Below, one piece after another: positions 1-10,096 of a stretch of DNA of 64,000 nt (the stretch's first letter is position 1; the number at the start of each line of letters is the position of its first letter). A program made the translations under genes and the position numbers. Origin of the DNA: Diphasiastrum complanatum (lineage: Eukaryota > Streptophyta > Lycopodiopsida > Lycopodiales > Lycopodiaceae); the NCBI GenBank assembly GCA_029204225.1, contig CM055100.1:29402649-29466648 (forward strand), given 5' to 3'. The notes beneath the pieces are model-generated. The model did no database searches. It saw only the letters and a program-made list of their open reading frames with translations, and was not told where the DNA came from.

Positions 1-650
1 TCTAATTTCTAGACAAAAAACACCATTGTTGGAAACACTTTTGCAAATTGCTCTTTGCTTCTTCAATTTGTCACTCATGTTGGTCTACTCCATAGTTATT
101 CATTTAGTATCCTTTGGTACATGTATGGAATGTAAAAAATGAAAGAGTAATTTTTAGCATTTTTAAATTGAATTTTAACATATAAAAACCTTTCCGATGA
201 TTTTAAAAAAAAAATCTGGTGCATATTGAACAACCCCAATTTAACAACAAAAAAGGATGGAAAATATAATGTTGCTAATAAGTGACTCAAGACACGGTTG
301 CAATGATTTCCTTCTAAAATCCACAAACCCATACATGATGAGAGCATTGAAAAACTGCAGTTTGGAGGAAACCATTAACTACCAATATTGGAAAAACAAT
401 AAGGTCATGGAAAGTAGACTGGATGGAACATTATGTACCTGTAATACTGTAAGGGGATTCATTTGCTAGGAGAATATTCTCTGCAATGAACCTTCAATTG
501 TGCAGGCATACGAATGCATGGTCCCAAAGGAGAATTATGAGCACATTTTGTGCACAAGACAATTTTCTTGTTCCAAGATATAATGATAATGCTAAACACT
601 ATTTAGTTAGAACCATAGAGGAGAATAGCAAGGAAACTTAGATGTTAAAA
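1..650. other. AT-rich flank, no recognisable gene
   Basis: Both strands hold only short open frames with no motif I recognise. The part nearest the APT stop codon may belong to that gene's 3' untranslated or downstream region, because the gene is on the minus strand and ends at 840. Confidence 0.5.
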
Positions 651-826
651 ATGACTTAAGCTAGTCACCACAAAAATGAATGGTTAGAAAAATGTCAGTT
701 TTACTGAAAATTGTAATGATAGACTGAAGTGTTCACAAATGACTTAGCTAGTTACACGAAAATGAATGGTTAGAAAATTGTCATTTTCACTGAAATTTAT
801 AAAAGACAGACTGAAACGAAGATAGT
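651..826. repeat. 88-bp tandem duplication beside the APT stop
   Basis: Two imperfect copies start at 651 and 739. Both carry ATGACTTA..GCTAGT, AAAATGAATGGTTAGAAAA, a TTTTACTGAAA-like block and an AGACTGAA end. They lie just 3' of the APT stop codon on the minus strand, so they are probably in its 3' UTR or just beyond. Confidence 0.75.
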
Positions 827-839
827 GTTTGATGCAACT

Positions 840-3795
840 TCATGAGTCTTCACATTCCACCAGGATGAAAAGTGGCCTACCACCTAGTTTTTCTTGGCCC
901 TGTCAAGAAGACAGATGAACAATCTGAGCACCAATGACAAGCCTGTTATGAAAAACTTATAACTGGTAACCTGGTTACAAAAATTGAAGTAATAAAAGAT
1001 TTACATGATAAGGACATGAATCTCACCTTAAGGTCACTCAAACCAATGACACATGCACATTCTACCACCTGGGCTCCCACGCGCTCTGTAAAAGATGTGA
1101 ATCGAAAGGTCATTCATTTATAAAAGACATTGACATGATGGTAACACTATGAAAAGATCTGACAGATGAATGTACCGAGCAAATTGATTGCAGCTCGAAG
1201 TGTCCCACCAGTGGCAATCAGATCATCGATTATAAGTGCCCGTTCACCAGGTTGTACTGCTCCCACATGCATCTCTATTCGGTCTGTTCCATACTCTAAT
1301 GTATACTCCTCACTTACAACCTCACCTGGATGGAAATCAACACACAACCAGAACCATCAGGATCTGGCCTATGGATAGGACTCAAGCTAAGTTATGCTTG
1401 AGAGCAATGCATTGTGCATTACAAGATACCTGCATATAAGTGATTGATGAATATTGAGAAGTGTAAAGATTTAAATTCGCCACCCTTAGGATCCCCAGTA
1501 TCACAAAAAGAGACCAAGCTAAAGACGTGTTATTGCCTTCAATAATTTTCTGAAAAGAAAAAAAACCTCGCGATCGATTTCTGGTTCTTGAAAAGAAGTA
1601 GACGAAGCTATTTCCAAAGAAAAGAGAAGATTGATAAGTCATAAAAGAACCATCCTCAGAATTGAAAATTTCCATTCTATACGCCAGTATGTTTTCACTA
1701 ATAAGTTTGATTTTGAGAAATGAACATATAAAACAGTAGTGTTGAGAAACAAATACCCGGTAGCTTCCTCGGTTTTCTCATGGGAACGAACTTGGCCCCG
1801 ATTGCTAGAGCAACAGGCGGTCCAAAAATAAAACCTCGTGCTTCTATTCCTGCACCACAGGTTTGAAACAGAATGGATTGAGTCACACACTTTACTATCA
1901 AAGCTCGATCTGCAAACATTTGAAAGCAAATTAGAATCTAAGGTCCAAAAGATGTGGAGGACTCTTCACTTCCTAGTTTGCTTCTTGATCGTTTATATGA
2001 AAGAGGAAAGTCAAGGGTAAGATAGAAGATAAAATCTTTTCAGAGATTCTGTCTGGGCTTCTGGTACTGTTCCACAAGGGAAGAGTGGGATAAAGATGAC
2101 TTCTGGAGAGTTGATATTAGAATAAGGATACATCAACAAAATGTACTGCAGATTGAAATCTGTACAAAATGAAACGATCAGAGGGCTGAATGGCCATCAA
2201 ATTACTCGTGTAAAATGCAACAGCAACCATTCATCTTAGAAGCCAATAAAAAAGAATATCAGGCAGCATCTGTACAGCTCTTCCTGAACTACTTTTTGAC
2301 TCTCCAGTTTTCCTGCTGGCATTACGGACGTCAAATCAAACAGCTAAAAGTCAACAAATTTGGGTACAAGTCCTCCGTGAAGGTGACCACTCACCGGCTA
2401 CAACATCAATTTTCTGCTCCTTGTATCTTTCCACAAAGATATCGATGGAATCTTTGAAAGCCTGATGGTCAAGTAACAACGTGGTTACGTCGCGAAACAG
2501 AATCCCTGGCCAGTAAACCGTAAATGCTTAAGAAACCGTTGTAGTTCGAGAAAACAAACCAAATGAATCAGTATTGGACGCCTAAGCAAGACAAACATAT
2601 GTGGAGTTTAATGTTCTATAATTTACGATCCTTAGCGGCTGAGCAAAAGTTGGTACCGAGTAAGTCGGACATAAAAGCACTGTAAGTTGCCTAAAGACTA
2701 AAGGGTTTCATACATCCGGAAAACTCAAAAGAAGACGTTCCGTGCAAAAATCTAAGCAGTAAATGGCTCTTTCTAATCACTTGTGTACTGCGATCAGATA
2801 TATTCAGCAAAACAGGTTGCCAACATATTCTATTCTTTACCTATGAACTAAAACAGATCCAATCAAGAATAGATCCGCACGTAGTGATGCAAAAAAAAAA
2901 AAGATTTGGCTGTTTACGGGAATTATAAGGATCAACAGTCCCATTTGAACAGTCGTGTTGCTTCGACATAATATCGGCAGCTGTAAAAAAATGAGTAGCG
3001 CAAACAAGCGACTAGAAGATAGAAGTCGACTAGTTCAAGAATTACCGCTAGCTTGCTCTCTTCCCAATATGCTTTTAATGAGAACGATTAGGGGGCAATG
3101 TTGAAATAACTGATTGTCATTCTATGAGCAAGGAGCAGATTCAAATAATAGCGAAGCTTGTGAATAAGAACATTGTTCGGACGTAGTTACTCGCACGGAC
3201 ATGACATTGTCCAGTTAAAGAAAAAGAGTGATGACGCATTTTTAATGCAGGGCTAATCAAGACATAATAAACATTAATTTTATTATCGAACTACTCTGCG
3301 CCTTGCTATCCTTACAAAACAAAAGATGTTCAAGCTCTTTCCTGTGATTGTAAATTTGTGGCGTCGCACAATAATCAGCACAAAGGTACAACCTCAAATC
3401 TCTTTCAATCAGCTCGATTTCAATTTAACTACCTCCGAAGGCCAATCACTCATTGTATCTCAAACTCATTCCGCCTCTCGTTTCTACTTACTTTCCTTGA
3501 TCCAAACCGACAAGCATCATCAAGGCAACGAAGAAAAATTGCACTAACACCTTCACAGTGATCTCTGCCGCCAACTAGGTTAATGCGCAACAAACGATCA
3601 AAACACCTGAGTTTAATATCCAGAATAACGGATTCCATAGACAGTCTTAGCAATTATGGAATGACGAAATCAGCAAAACCTTGGGATCAGAGAAAAATTA
3701 GCAGCAAAATCACCTGGCTTGGGAAAGTCAGGGACAATGCGGATCGCTGCATTGATCCGCGGCACTCTGGGATCACCATCCCTGGTCGCTGACAT
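840..3795 (-). CDS. APT1: Adenine phosphoribosyltransferase, six exons
   Basis: Converts adenine and PRPP to AMP and pyrophosphate (purine salvage; plant homologues also accept cytokinin bases). Coding exons on the minus strand are 3795-3714, 2505-2395, 1849-1757, 1325-1176, 1085-1027 and 899-840. They total 555 nt, giving 184 residues and a stop. All five introns are GT-AG, with phases 1,1,1,1,0 and lengths 1208, 545, 431, 90 and 127 bp. Visible motifs are DPRVPRI and VPDFPKPG near the N terminus (residues 9-28), [16 protein letters not shown] (67-82), [10 protein letters not shown] (87-96), [11 protein letters not shown] (100-110) and the PRPP loop [12 protein letters not shown] (127-138). 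Length matches plant cytosolic APTs (about 180-190). The start is the first ATG of the frame and has no transit-peptide-like extension, which suggests the cytosol. One oddity is CVIGLSDL at 157-164, where the family normally has an ELP-type sequence; this could mark a diverged paralogue. No stop or frameshift was found. Confidence 0.95.
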
Positions 3796-3870
3796 TTTCC
3801 CAAACACGCTCGCTCTTCCTATCCCTCTCTCCTCTCTTGCTCTCTTGCTATCAGCTTGGATCCAGCTTCC

Positions 3871-3899
3871 TTTTCTTTCTTTCTTTCTTTCTTTCTTTC
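3871..3899. repeat. (TTTC)n tract in the APT leader
   Basis: About seven TTTC units. On the APT strand this is a GAAA-rich tract between the TATA box and the start codon. Polypyrimidine or polypurine leaders are common in plants, so it is probably 5' UTR. Confidence 0.8.
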
Positions 3900-3948
3900 C
3901 TCGATCTCTGTTTAAAGAGACAGAGAGAAAGGAGGAGAGAGAATTATG

Positions 3949-3956
3949 TATTTATA
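3949..3956 (-). promoter_or_regulatory. TATA box of APT
   Basis: TATAAATA on the minus strand, about 155 nt upstream of the APT ATG at 3795. This predicts transcription starting around 3915-3925 with a GA-rich leader of about 120-130 nt. It is the only canonical TATA element near the start codon. Confidence 0.65.
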
Positions 3957-3991
3957 AGAGTAAATTGAGTTCATATCTAAATTAAAAATAC

Positions 3992-4116
3992 CACGTGACG
4001 ATCCAGCTACCCACCATCGTTAGATTCACTAACCAACCTTTACATCTCGACACGTGTACACACTTCTCCACGATCGACCATTGCGAATGCTCCAAGTGGC
4101 ATTTTAGCCACGTGGC
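3992..4116 (-). promoter_or_regulatory. Three G-boxes upstream of APT
   Basis: CACGTG occurs at 3992-3997, 4051-4056 and 4109-4114. The last lies in the perfect 10-bp palindrome GCCACGTGGC (4107-4116). The spacing is about 58-59 bp. G-boxes bind bZIP and bHLH factors (light, ABA and stress responses). All lie 35-170 bp upstream of the TATA box. Confidence 0.7.
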
Positions 4117-4496
4117 AAGAGTATGAGAGATCTGCGCAAGATACTCCGTGCCAATAGGTTGGAGTTTTAAATAAAGGCCTGCAAAAGGGAAAAATCTGTG
4201 AGTGCTCGATTACCAATTAGGAATAAGGTAGAAGGTCATGTACCCACCACGCCGGCCATTGGACAGTGGCCTGAGGCCAGATCTTAGGTGACCAAATTGG
4301 CTGATTGAGTGGGCCCAATAATATCTAGTTAGGTAGAAAGTTACCTCCCCTTTATAGATGTGCAAGTAGGGAACATGCTTGGTAAGAACATTTCATTCAG
4401 CCTCCTCCTTTGTGATGGACCTTGTGAGTTGTAGTAATCATTCTAGATTTGCGTGGATTTTTGTGGCCTTTTATTGTTCATTCTTGAGTGCATACG
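4117..4496. other. Distal APT upstream or repeat-derived DNA, no gene
   Basis: No supported open frame. The stretch reads like an untranslated repeat and leads straight into the 99-bp duplication. The edge of the APT promoter cannot be placed more exactly. Confidence 0.4.
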
Positions 4497-4694
4497 GTGG
4501 CGGCTGATTGCCCTTTGTTTCAAAGAATCAGCTTAGATTTTCCTTGGTTTCTTTTTTTTTTGACGTGTTCAAAGAAGCCATTGAAATTTTTGTAAGTGGC
4601 GGCTGATTGCCCTTTGTTTTGACGAATCAGCTCAGATTCTCCTTGGTTTCTTTTTTTTTTGACGTGTTCAAAGAAGCCATTGAAATTTTTGTAA
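4497..4694. repeat. 99-bp tandem duplication
   Basis: Unit 1 is 4497-4595 and unit 2 is 4596-4694. Each begins GTGGCGGCTGATTGCCC and ends with a T-run, GACGTGTTCAAAGAAGCC and TTTTTGTAA. They are nearly identical apart from a few substitutions, implying a recent duplication. Confidence 0.9.
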
Positions 4695-6356
4695 GTAGAT
4701 TATCAGTAAAGAAATAGACATGACCAGAGACCTAACATGAACAAGCAAATTGCAACCACATATACATTCTCAAAGCATTAATGTGTGGGCCATACAAGAT
4801 CCTTTATTTTTAGAGTAACCTTTCCACCGAGTCAAATCATCAATTATGGCGAGGCAATGAATTGATGGCCGTTGAACTAGGTAGAAATGTCACGGAAAAT
4901 CCACTAACCCATGCATAAAATGTCTTGCCTCTACACTTTCCACAAAAGAAAAAAGATTATTAAAAAACATCATCAAAAGGTTAATCAAGCAAAAAAATTT
5001 AGAACAATATTATTCAAACTCAAAAGGTTAATAAAGAGAAAAAATTTCATGGGGAGGTTAAATTTTGATATTTGCTTAAGAAAATACATAGGATTATGCT
5101 TGGAGAAGTTGACACCTCTTTGTATTTTTTTACTTGAGGCATAGAATTACACATCATTGCAAAAGTTAAAAAGGCAACAACTCTTTATTAGCATTGCCTT
5201 GCAAAAGGCAATACTATGTGCTCAAGTTGGTCGATGAAGTTTCAAAAAAAGTCAACATTAAAGTCAATGTTTTAAATCATAAGGGTATATCACATTGCTA
5301 AGGACTTTATTGCAAGATCTAGGTCCTCTAGATGCAAGTCAAAAATTGACAAAAAATTATATCCTCTTCCTTTTTCTTGCATGCATGTCCACACTTTAGA
5401 TGCACTGCACATGCAAGTCATAAATAGCAAGAAATTTGCATCCCTCTTTCTTCTGCATGCATATGTTGGCTCTCATGAGACCTCCATGACACACCACCAA
5501 CACCAATCAAATCAATATTATCTATTTGCATTCACATGAAAATCATTTAATATATGTTTTTTCTTGTTGTCATGTATCTGCTCATGCACAAACTTTGAAT
5601 CAGAATTTAATCCTTGAGGTAAAAATAGGAAATGCTAACCTTGATGCCATAGTTCCAAAACAACCAGGAAATAAATAATCTTAGACAATCACACTTTTTA
5701 TTTATGAATTTTGGGGCAATGCCTTTGTGGTCTACACAACATTCTTACTTGGTAGCATTGTTCAAGCTCCCTCCTTTTTTTGGAACATGTTGATTTCCTC
5801 GTATTTTTCATTCTAATAATTTTTTTTGCTTTATCCTATGAGCTCCTTGGACTACCTTACATGTTTTCCATTCAAGTTCAGAACAACACATGCATTCTTC
5901 CCATTAAAATTTATACTCTTCAGTTTGAAGAGTAAAAATAATAGAAGTCAATTTTGCACATGTCAATGAAAAACATACACTTATAGATCAAAATTTTCAA
6001 TAATCTTTTATAATAAAGTAAGATGATATATGAGTCCCATGTCCATCCTAGTTTTCAAATGTTAATCTTATTGTAAATACCCTTCACCACTTTAGGATTT
6101 CTCAAGAAAAGTAAAATTTTATAACAACAATGTCCATTCCATCGAATTAATAGCCAAAGTGTGCAAATACTAGGAATCAGTTGACAATGTATTTTGTTTG
6201 CGCACAAAAGAGATATTGGGTCTTCTAGAAACTTTGACTGGCTATAACTTTTGAATGGTAGCTCATAACTAGGTCATGTAGGTGTCATAAAAAAGCATTT
6301 GTCGAGCACTTTCCAATGGCACCATTTTCATCTAAATCGGAGTTACAATTAAAAAG

Positions 6357-6421
<65 letters not shown>

Positions 6422-7130
6422 GGTGAAATTGCATGTTATACCATTATGGACAACATGTCATGCTTGCAGGTTGTCCTTGATGCCCAATTATAATTTTAGT
6501 AAAAGCAAAAGTTGTTTTTAAATTTTTTAATGAGCTACATTACGTAGATTTCGAATTTGAGTGTTTTGATTGGTCCATGTGCAAGAAAATTTTAAGAAAA
6601 AAATATTAACAACATCTTTACAAAGGATCTTCTTTTTTTGATTTGGAACTCCTCTATGAGTCATCGGCCTAGCTTATCCAAAACTTGACTTAAACCATTA
6701 ATATTAGCCAAAATTGCCAAGTAAAGCTAAAAAGGAACTTGTGTATGTACAAGTGACTAAGTGAACTTGGAACCAACTTAAAAGTGGTCATGTTGTCCAC
6801 TAATTTCACACATGTGAGAAAACCATGTGAAGTGTGTATACAAGTTTGGCTTTAAAATGCCTAAAATAGCCAAAACTAGTCAAATATAAGTTGACAAATT
6901 TTCACATTAAGTCTAAAGGATAGAAATTAGATGAGTGGGTCAAATTTTTTATTTTGACCCTAGCAATCAAAATATATCCAATATGATTCAATTCATCAAT
7001 CCAAGCCAAGGATCGAGATGGTTTTCGATTTTCAGGGTTGAAAATAGATTATCTATGTAAGAATTGTAGATTGTGTAAGAGTTTGAGTATTTCTAGAGGT
7101 TTGATAGGTCATGACAAGGAAATTCCAACA
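4695..7130 (-). other. AT-rich repeat DNA including a copia 3' LTR
   Basis: No gene. The right edge is a firm LTR boundary: on the minus strand CAAGGAG (7131-7137, polypurine tract) is followed by TGTTGGAATTTCC from 7130 downward, right after the stop of a copia pol frame. The far LTR edge is unclear. Block 6655-6900 is a diverged copy of 60895-61140, and 6600-6660 resembles 16585-16640. Confidence 0.5.
6358..6418. repeat. (AT)n microsatellite
   Basis: About 61 bp of uninterrupted AT dinucleotides (about 30 units). Confidence 0.98.
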
Positions 7131-7137
7131 CTCCTTG

Positions 7138-7509
7138 TTAATGAGAATCTTGAAAGTTTTTATGTTTTAGTTTTAAAATTCTATTAAATTTAGTATGGTT
7201 CTCTTTCGATAATGCTTTGGTGAAGTGGAATATTATCATTAATTCTATCTTGTAAAAAATAGGTAACTTATTTTCTTGCTCACCACTTTCTCCCTTACAT
7301 AGTGGTATTTGATTTTGATGTGCTTATTTCAATAATGAAATCTCAAATTCAAAGATAGTGCAATTGTGCTTTAATTATCATGGTAAAGAATAGTAGATTG
7401 TTGTTGAGCAAGGTTGATATTTGCAAGTAGATTTTTGAGCCAAAGGCCTCTTTAGTGGCACTTGTGGTAGCAATGTATTTTGATTCTATTGACGACAATT
7501 ATACTAAGG
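7138..7509 (-). pseudogene. Ty1/copia RNase H C-terminal remnant
   Basis: Minus-strand translation, allowing frame changes, gives LSSIESKYIATTSATKEA, a block like LYHDN..S.IALS, then NKHIKIKYHYVREKVVSK and FTKALSKENH before a stop at 7138-7140. This is the conserved copia RNase H tail. A short polypurine tract and an LTR start follow. The upstream part of pol is lost: the frame breaks at 7509 where a plus-strand gypsy LTR begins, and gag of the same orientation resumes at 8097. Confidence 0.8.
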
Positions 7510-8096
7510 TGTTGGGGGTATTCCCAACATAGAGCGAATAAAAAAAGTGAGTCAATAAATGTGTTGAGAGGGCATGGCTTCCTGCGCCTATAAGTCCATG
7601 GCCCAATGAGCACGCGAGCTAATTGTAAATAGAACTAACAGACTTGGGCCCTTTATAATTAAAATCAAACTTGAGGCCCAAAGTCATTTTAAACTTAGAA
7701 GTTTATTTTTTAGAGTTGGGTCCAACTTTGGACTCACATAAATCTTGTGAATATTAATGTACTTTTTATGGACACTTGGATCAAGTTGGGTCCAAGATGC
7801 ATGAATAGGATCATTGGGAATATTAGCCAATAGGATTTTGGGACAAGAGCCTTCCCCTTTTTAATAAAAAGGCACCATTTGTACTCTTTTTGCATGCCTA
7901 ATTGAGAGGAGGAGACTCTATCATTTTGGGAGCTCAAGCATCCTCATTTGCTAATCACTCTTGCTTATGCCATTGTTGTGGATTGCTTATTATTTATATT
8001 TTCCATGCTTTTTGTTTATGCTAGTTAAAGTTTCTCCATAAGCAATGACATTGAGCATTTGAGCTAACTTCCATCTCAATTCTCCCTCCCTCTTTC
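7510..8096 (+). mobile_element. Truncated Ty3/gypsy-type LTR
   Basis: Starts TGTTGGGGGTATTCCCAACA and aligns along its length with the LTR at 21085-21660, sharing GAGGGCATGGC, AAACTTAGAAGTTTA, AGAGTTGGGTCCAACTTTGG, AGCCAATAGGATTT and GAGCTAAC. It stops after about 587 bp, inside the CT-rich part, abutting a copia gag fragment. The last quarter of the LTR and its PBS are missing. Confidence 0.8.
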
Positions 8097-8759
8097 TCTA
8101 TGGAAGCACTTGCCTTTCTTCTTGGTCTTGCTGGAAGATCCCTCATCCTCCTGAGACTTGGTAAATTGCTGCTTAGACTTCTTCTTGCCCTTGCCCTTGC
8201 CTTGTTTATGGCGTGTCGCAAGTGCCTGATCATCAGTGTTTTGACGTCTAGCTTTCACCATTTCTCGCCGTTGCTCTTCTTGCATCAAGATTCCTATGAG
8301 CTCATCAAAGGTTGGCAGTCTTTCTCTTGATGCTATTCCGCTCACAAACATCTGATAGGGTTCTGCAATGCTGCACAATGCATTATGCACCAGCTCCACA
8401 TCACATATGCGCTCACCAATAGAGTGCAGTTCATCCCTCATTGTCTTGATTCTGGTCACGTACGTCTGAATGTGCTCTCCTTGCTGTATGCGGGCACTAT
8501 TCAGTTTTGACTTCAGAAACATGATTCTTGATGGATTTGACATCTGGAACTGCTCCTTTAGCACATCCCATGCTTGTCTGGGTGTAACAGCATCACACAT
8601 GTGGGTAATGATGTGATCCTTCACTGACAAGTTAATGAAGGTCAAAGCTTTCCTCACCTTCTTATCGAACACTTTGATGTCCACTTCTTTTGGCGGTCTT
8701 CTCTCATCACCTATGACGACATCCCACACGTCCTTCTCCATCAATATGTTTTTCATTTC
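8097..8759 (-). pseudogene. Ty1/copia gag fragment
   Basis: An open frame of the same family as the gag at 28448-29695. It begins near MKNILMEKDVW, has the UBN2-type helical core (FINLSVKDHIITHMCDAVT, AWDVLKEQF, TYVTRIKTMRDELHSIGE), a Lys-rich linker, and stops inside the zinc knuckle after KCFH, where the gypsy LTR takes over. About the first 28 gag residues are missing, because similarity ends at 8759. It is probably the 5' half of the element whose RNase H tail is at 7138-7509. Confidence 0.85.
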
Positions 8760-8880
8760 GTCCGGGTGCCCGGAAGTCTTGTTTCACTTCTAGCTTCAGA
8801 AAACAATGAAAGACAGCAAAGTGCTTGGGTTCATTTAAAATTGCAATCAGACAAAAGTACTACATGTCTATTGGTTGCGC

Positions 8881-10096
8881 ACCACTTCAATGAATGCTTT
8901 TTTGGGAAGGTGTGAAGTTGAAATGTTACAAGTAGATCCGAAGGGCAAGAGAAAGAGACTGCCAAAAAATCAACCAAGAGTCGACGATTTGAATTTACAG
9001 GAGATATATGTTTTGGCGTTTAATTTTGAGCTAACAATGACCAATGATCTATGAAAGTCAACTATATCTATATTGAAAGAACGACTTGGATTGATGGACA
9101 TACCATCATGCCCAACTCATTAGCAACAGAGAAAAGTTGACTTACAAGGTTTCTTGTCAACATTGGACGTTGATTTTGAGAAAGATATTTCAGTTGACTC
9201 TGTTGAAGAAGACGAGTCTTCCACTTCAGCAGCTAAAAACGAGAACGTTCAAAATATGTCAAGTTTTGAATTGAGAGGTATTAATAAAAATTTCTTGAAA
9301 AATGTACTTTAAAAAAATGAATACGTCAATATATTTTAAGTCATTTTGTATTTCAATGGGATTTCAAGTTTCAAAAATCATGTCTTCTTTTGGAATGTTA
9401 TTACGTTTGTAATTATGATGGTCTTATGAAGTTTGCAAAAAAAAAAAAAACCTGTGGTGCTTTTTGCCATTGATGAGATTGCACTGTTACATGTAATAAT
9501 CAATTTTTTCCAATAAATTGTAGAATAGAGAAGAACAAGTTGAAGCTTTAGTAGGTGAAGGGTGGAGGGGTAGACTTCGTTTGAAAAAAAAAAGTCTACG
9601 AAGCCTATAGCACAAGATCATGTTGTTGTCCCTAAACATTGAAAACGGAGAGAGAGGGTGAACAACGACTCCATGCAAATGAACTATGAGATGCCACCAT
9701 CAATGGGTCTTAATGATGATTCATACCCACCCTCTGATTTTCAAGGAGATGATTCGATCACTACAGTTGAGCGAAAGCTTGTACTCACCGAAATTGAGAA
9801 ATAAGATCATTAATATCATTGTTTTTTCAATGTTCTTTATGATTTATGTCAAGTCTTTTGCAAATACTAATGGTGAATTTCAATATTTTTGTAGGCTTCA
9901 TTCAAGCATTGATAAGAACAAAATACTTTGGAAACACTTCCAAGAGGAATACCTTAAGTGACACTTTCAAGATAGGGCCCAAGAAAGTGAATGGATAAGA
10001 CATGAAGGTCAACCTATTCATGGAGCTAGCCAACGTACTTGCAAGTTCTGGGACTACGTGTTGAGAGTGTTCCGTAAGCCCGGAGATTTGGTGGTG
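8881..10096 (+). pseudogene. Decayed intron-containing gene, methyltransferase-like end
   Basis: Three blocks in single frames are bounded by splice-like signals. Block 1, 8881-9277, has two in-frame stops, includes LNLQEIYVLAFNFELT and an acidic tail (SVEEDESSTSAAKNENVQN), and ends before GTATTA. Block 2, 9524-9808, has one stop and follows TTGTAG; it includes EEQVEALVGEGWRGRLRL and PPSDFQGDDSITTVERKLV. Block 3, 9895-10096, has one stop and follows TTTTTGTAG; it includes ILWKHFQEEYLK and SQRTCKFWDYVLRVF followed by RKPGDLVV. The K-x5-VLRVF-x-KPGD pattern resembles the region just before the SAM-binding FxGxG motif of DNA amino-methyltransferases. The gene is cut exactly there by gypsy sequence, so no catalytic motif is present and the assignment is tentative. 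It is not part of either neighbouring retroelement. Confidence 0.5.

Noticed and set aside
1382-1929. Minus-strand ORFs of 96-97 codons over APT introns
   Set aside because: They run across splice junctions of the APT gene; only the exon parts are coding.
3583-3985. Plus-strand ORFs opposite APT exon 1
   Set aside because: They are antisense to a confirmed exon and its leader, with no motif of their own.
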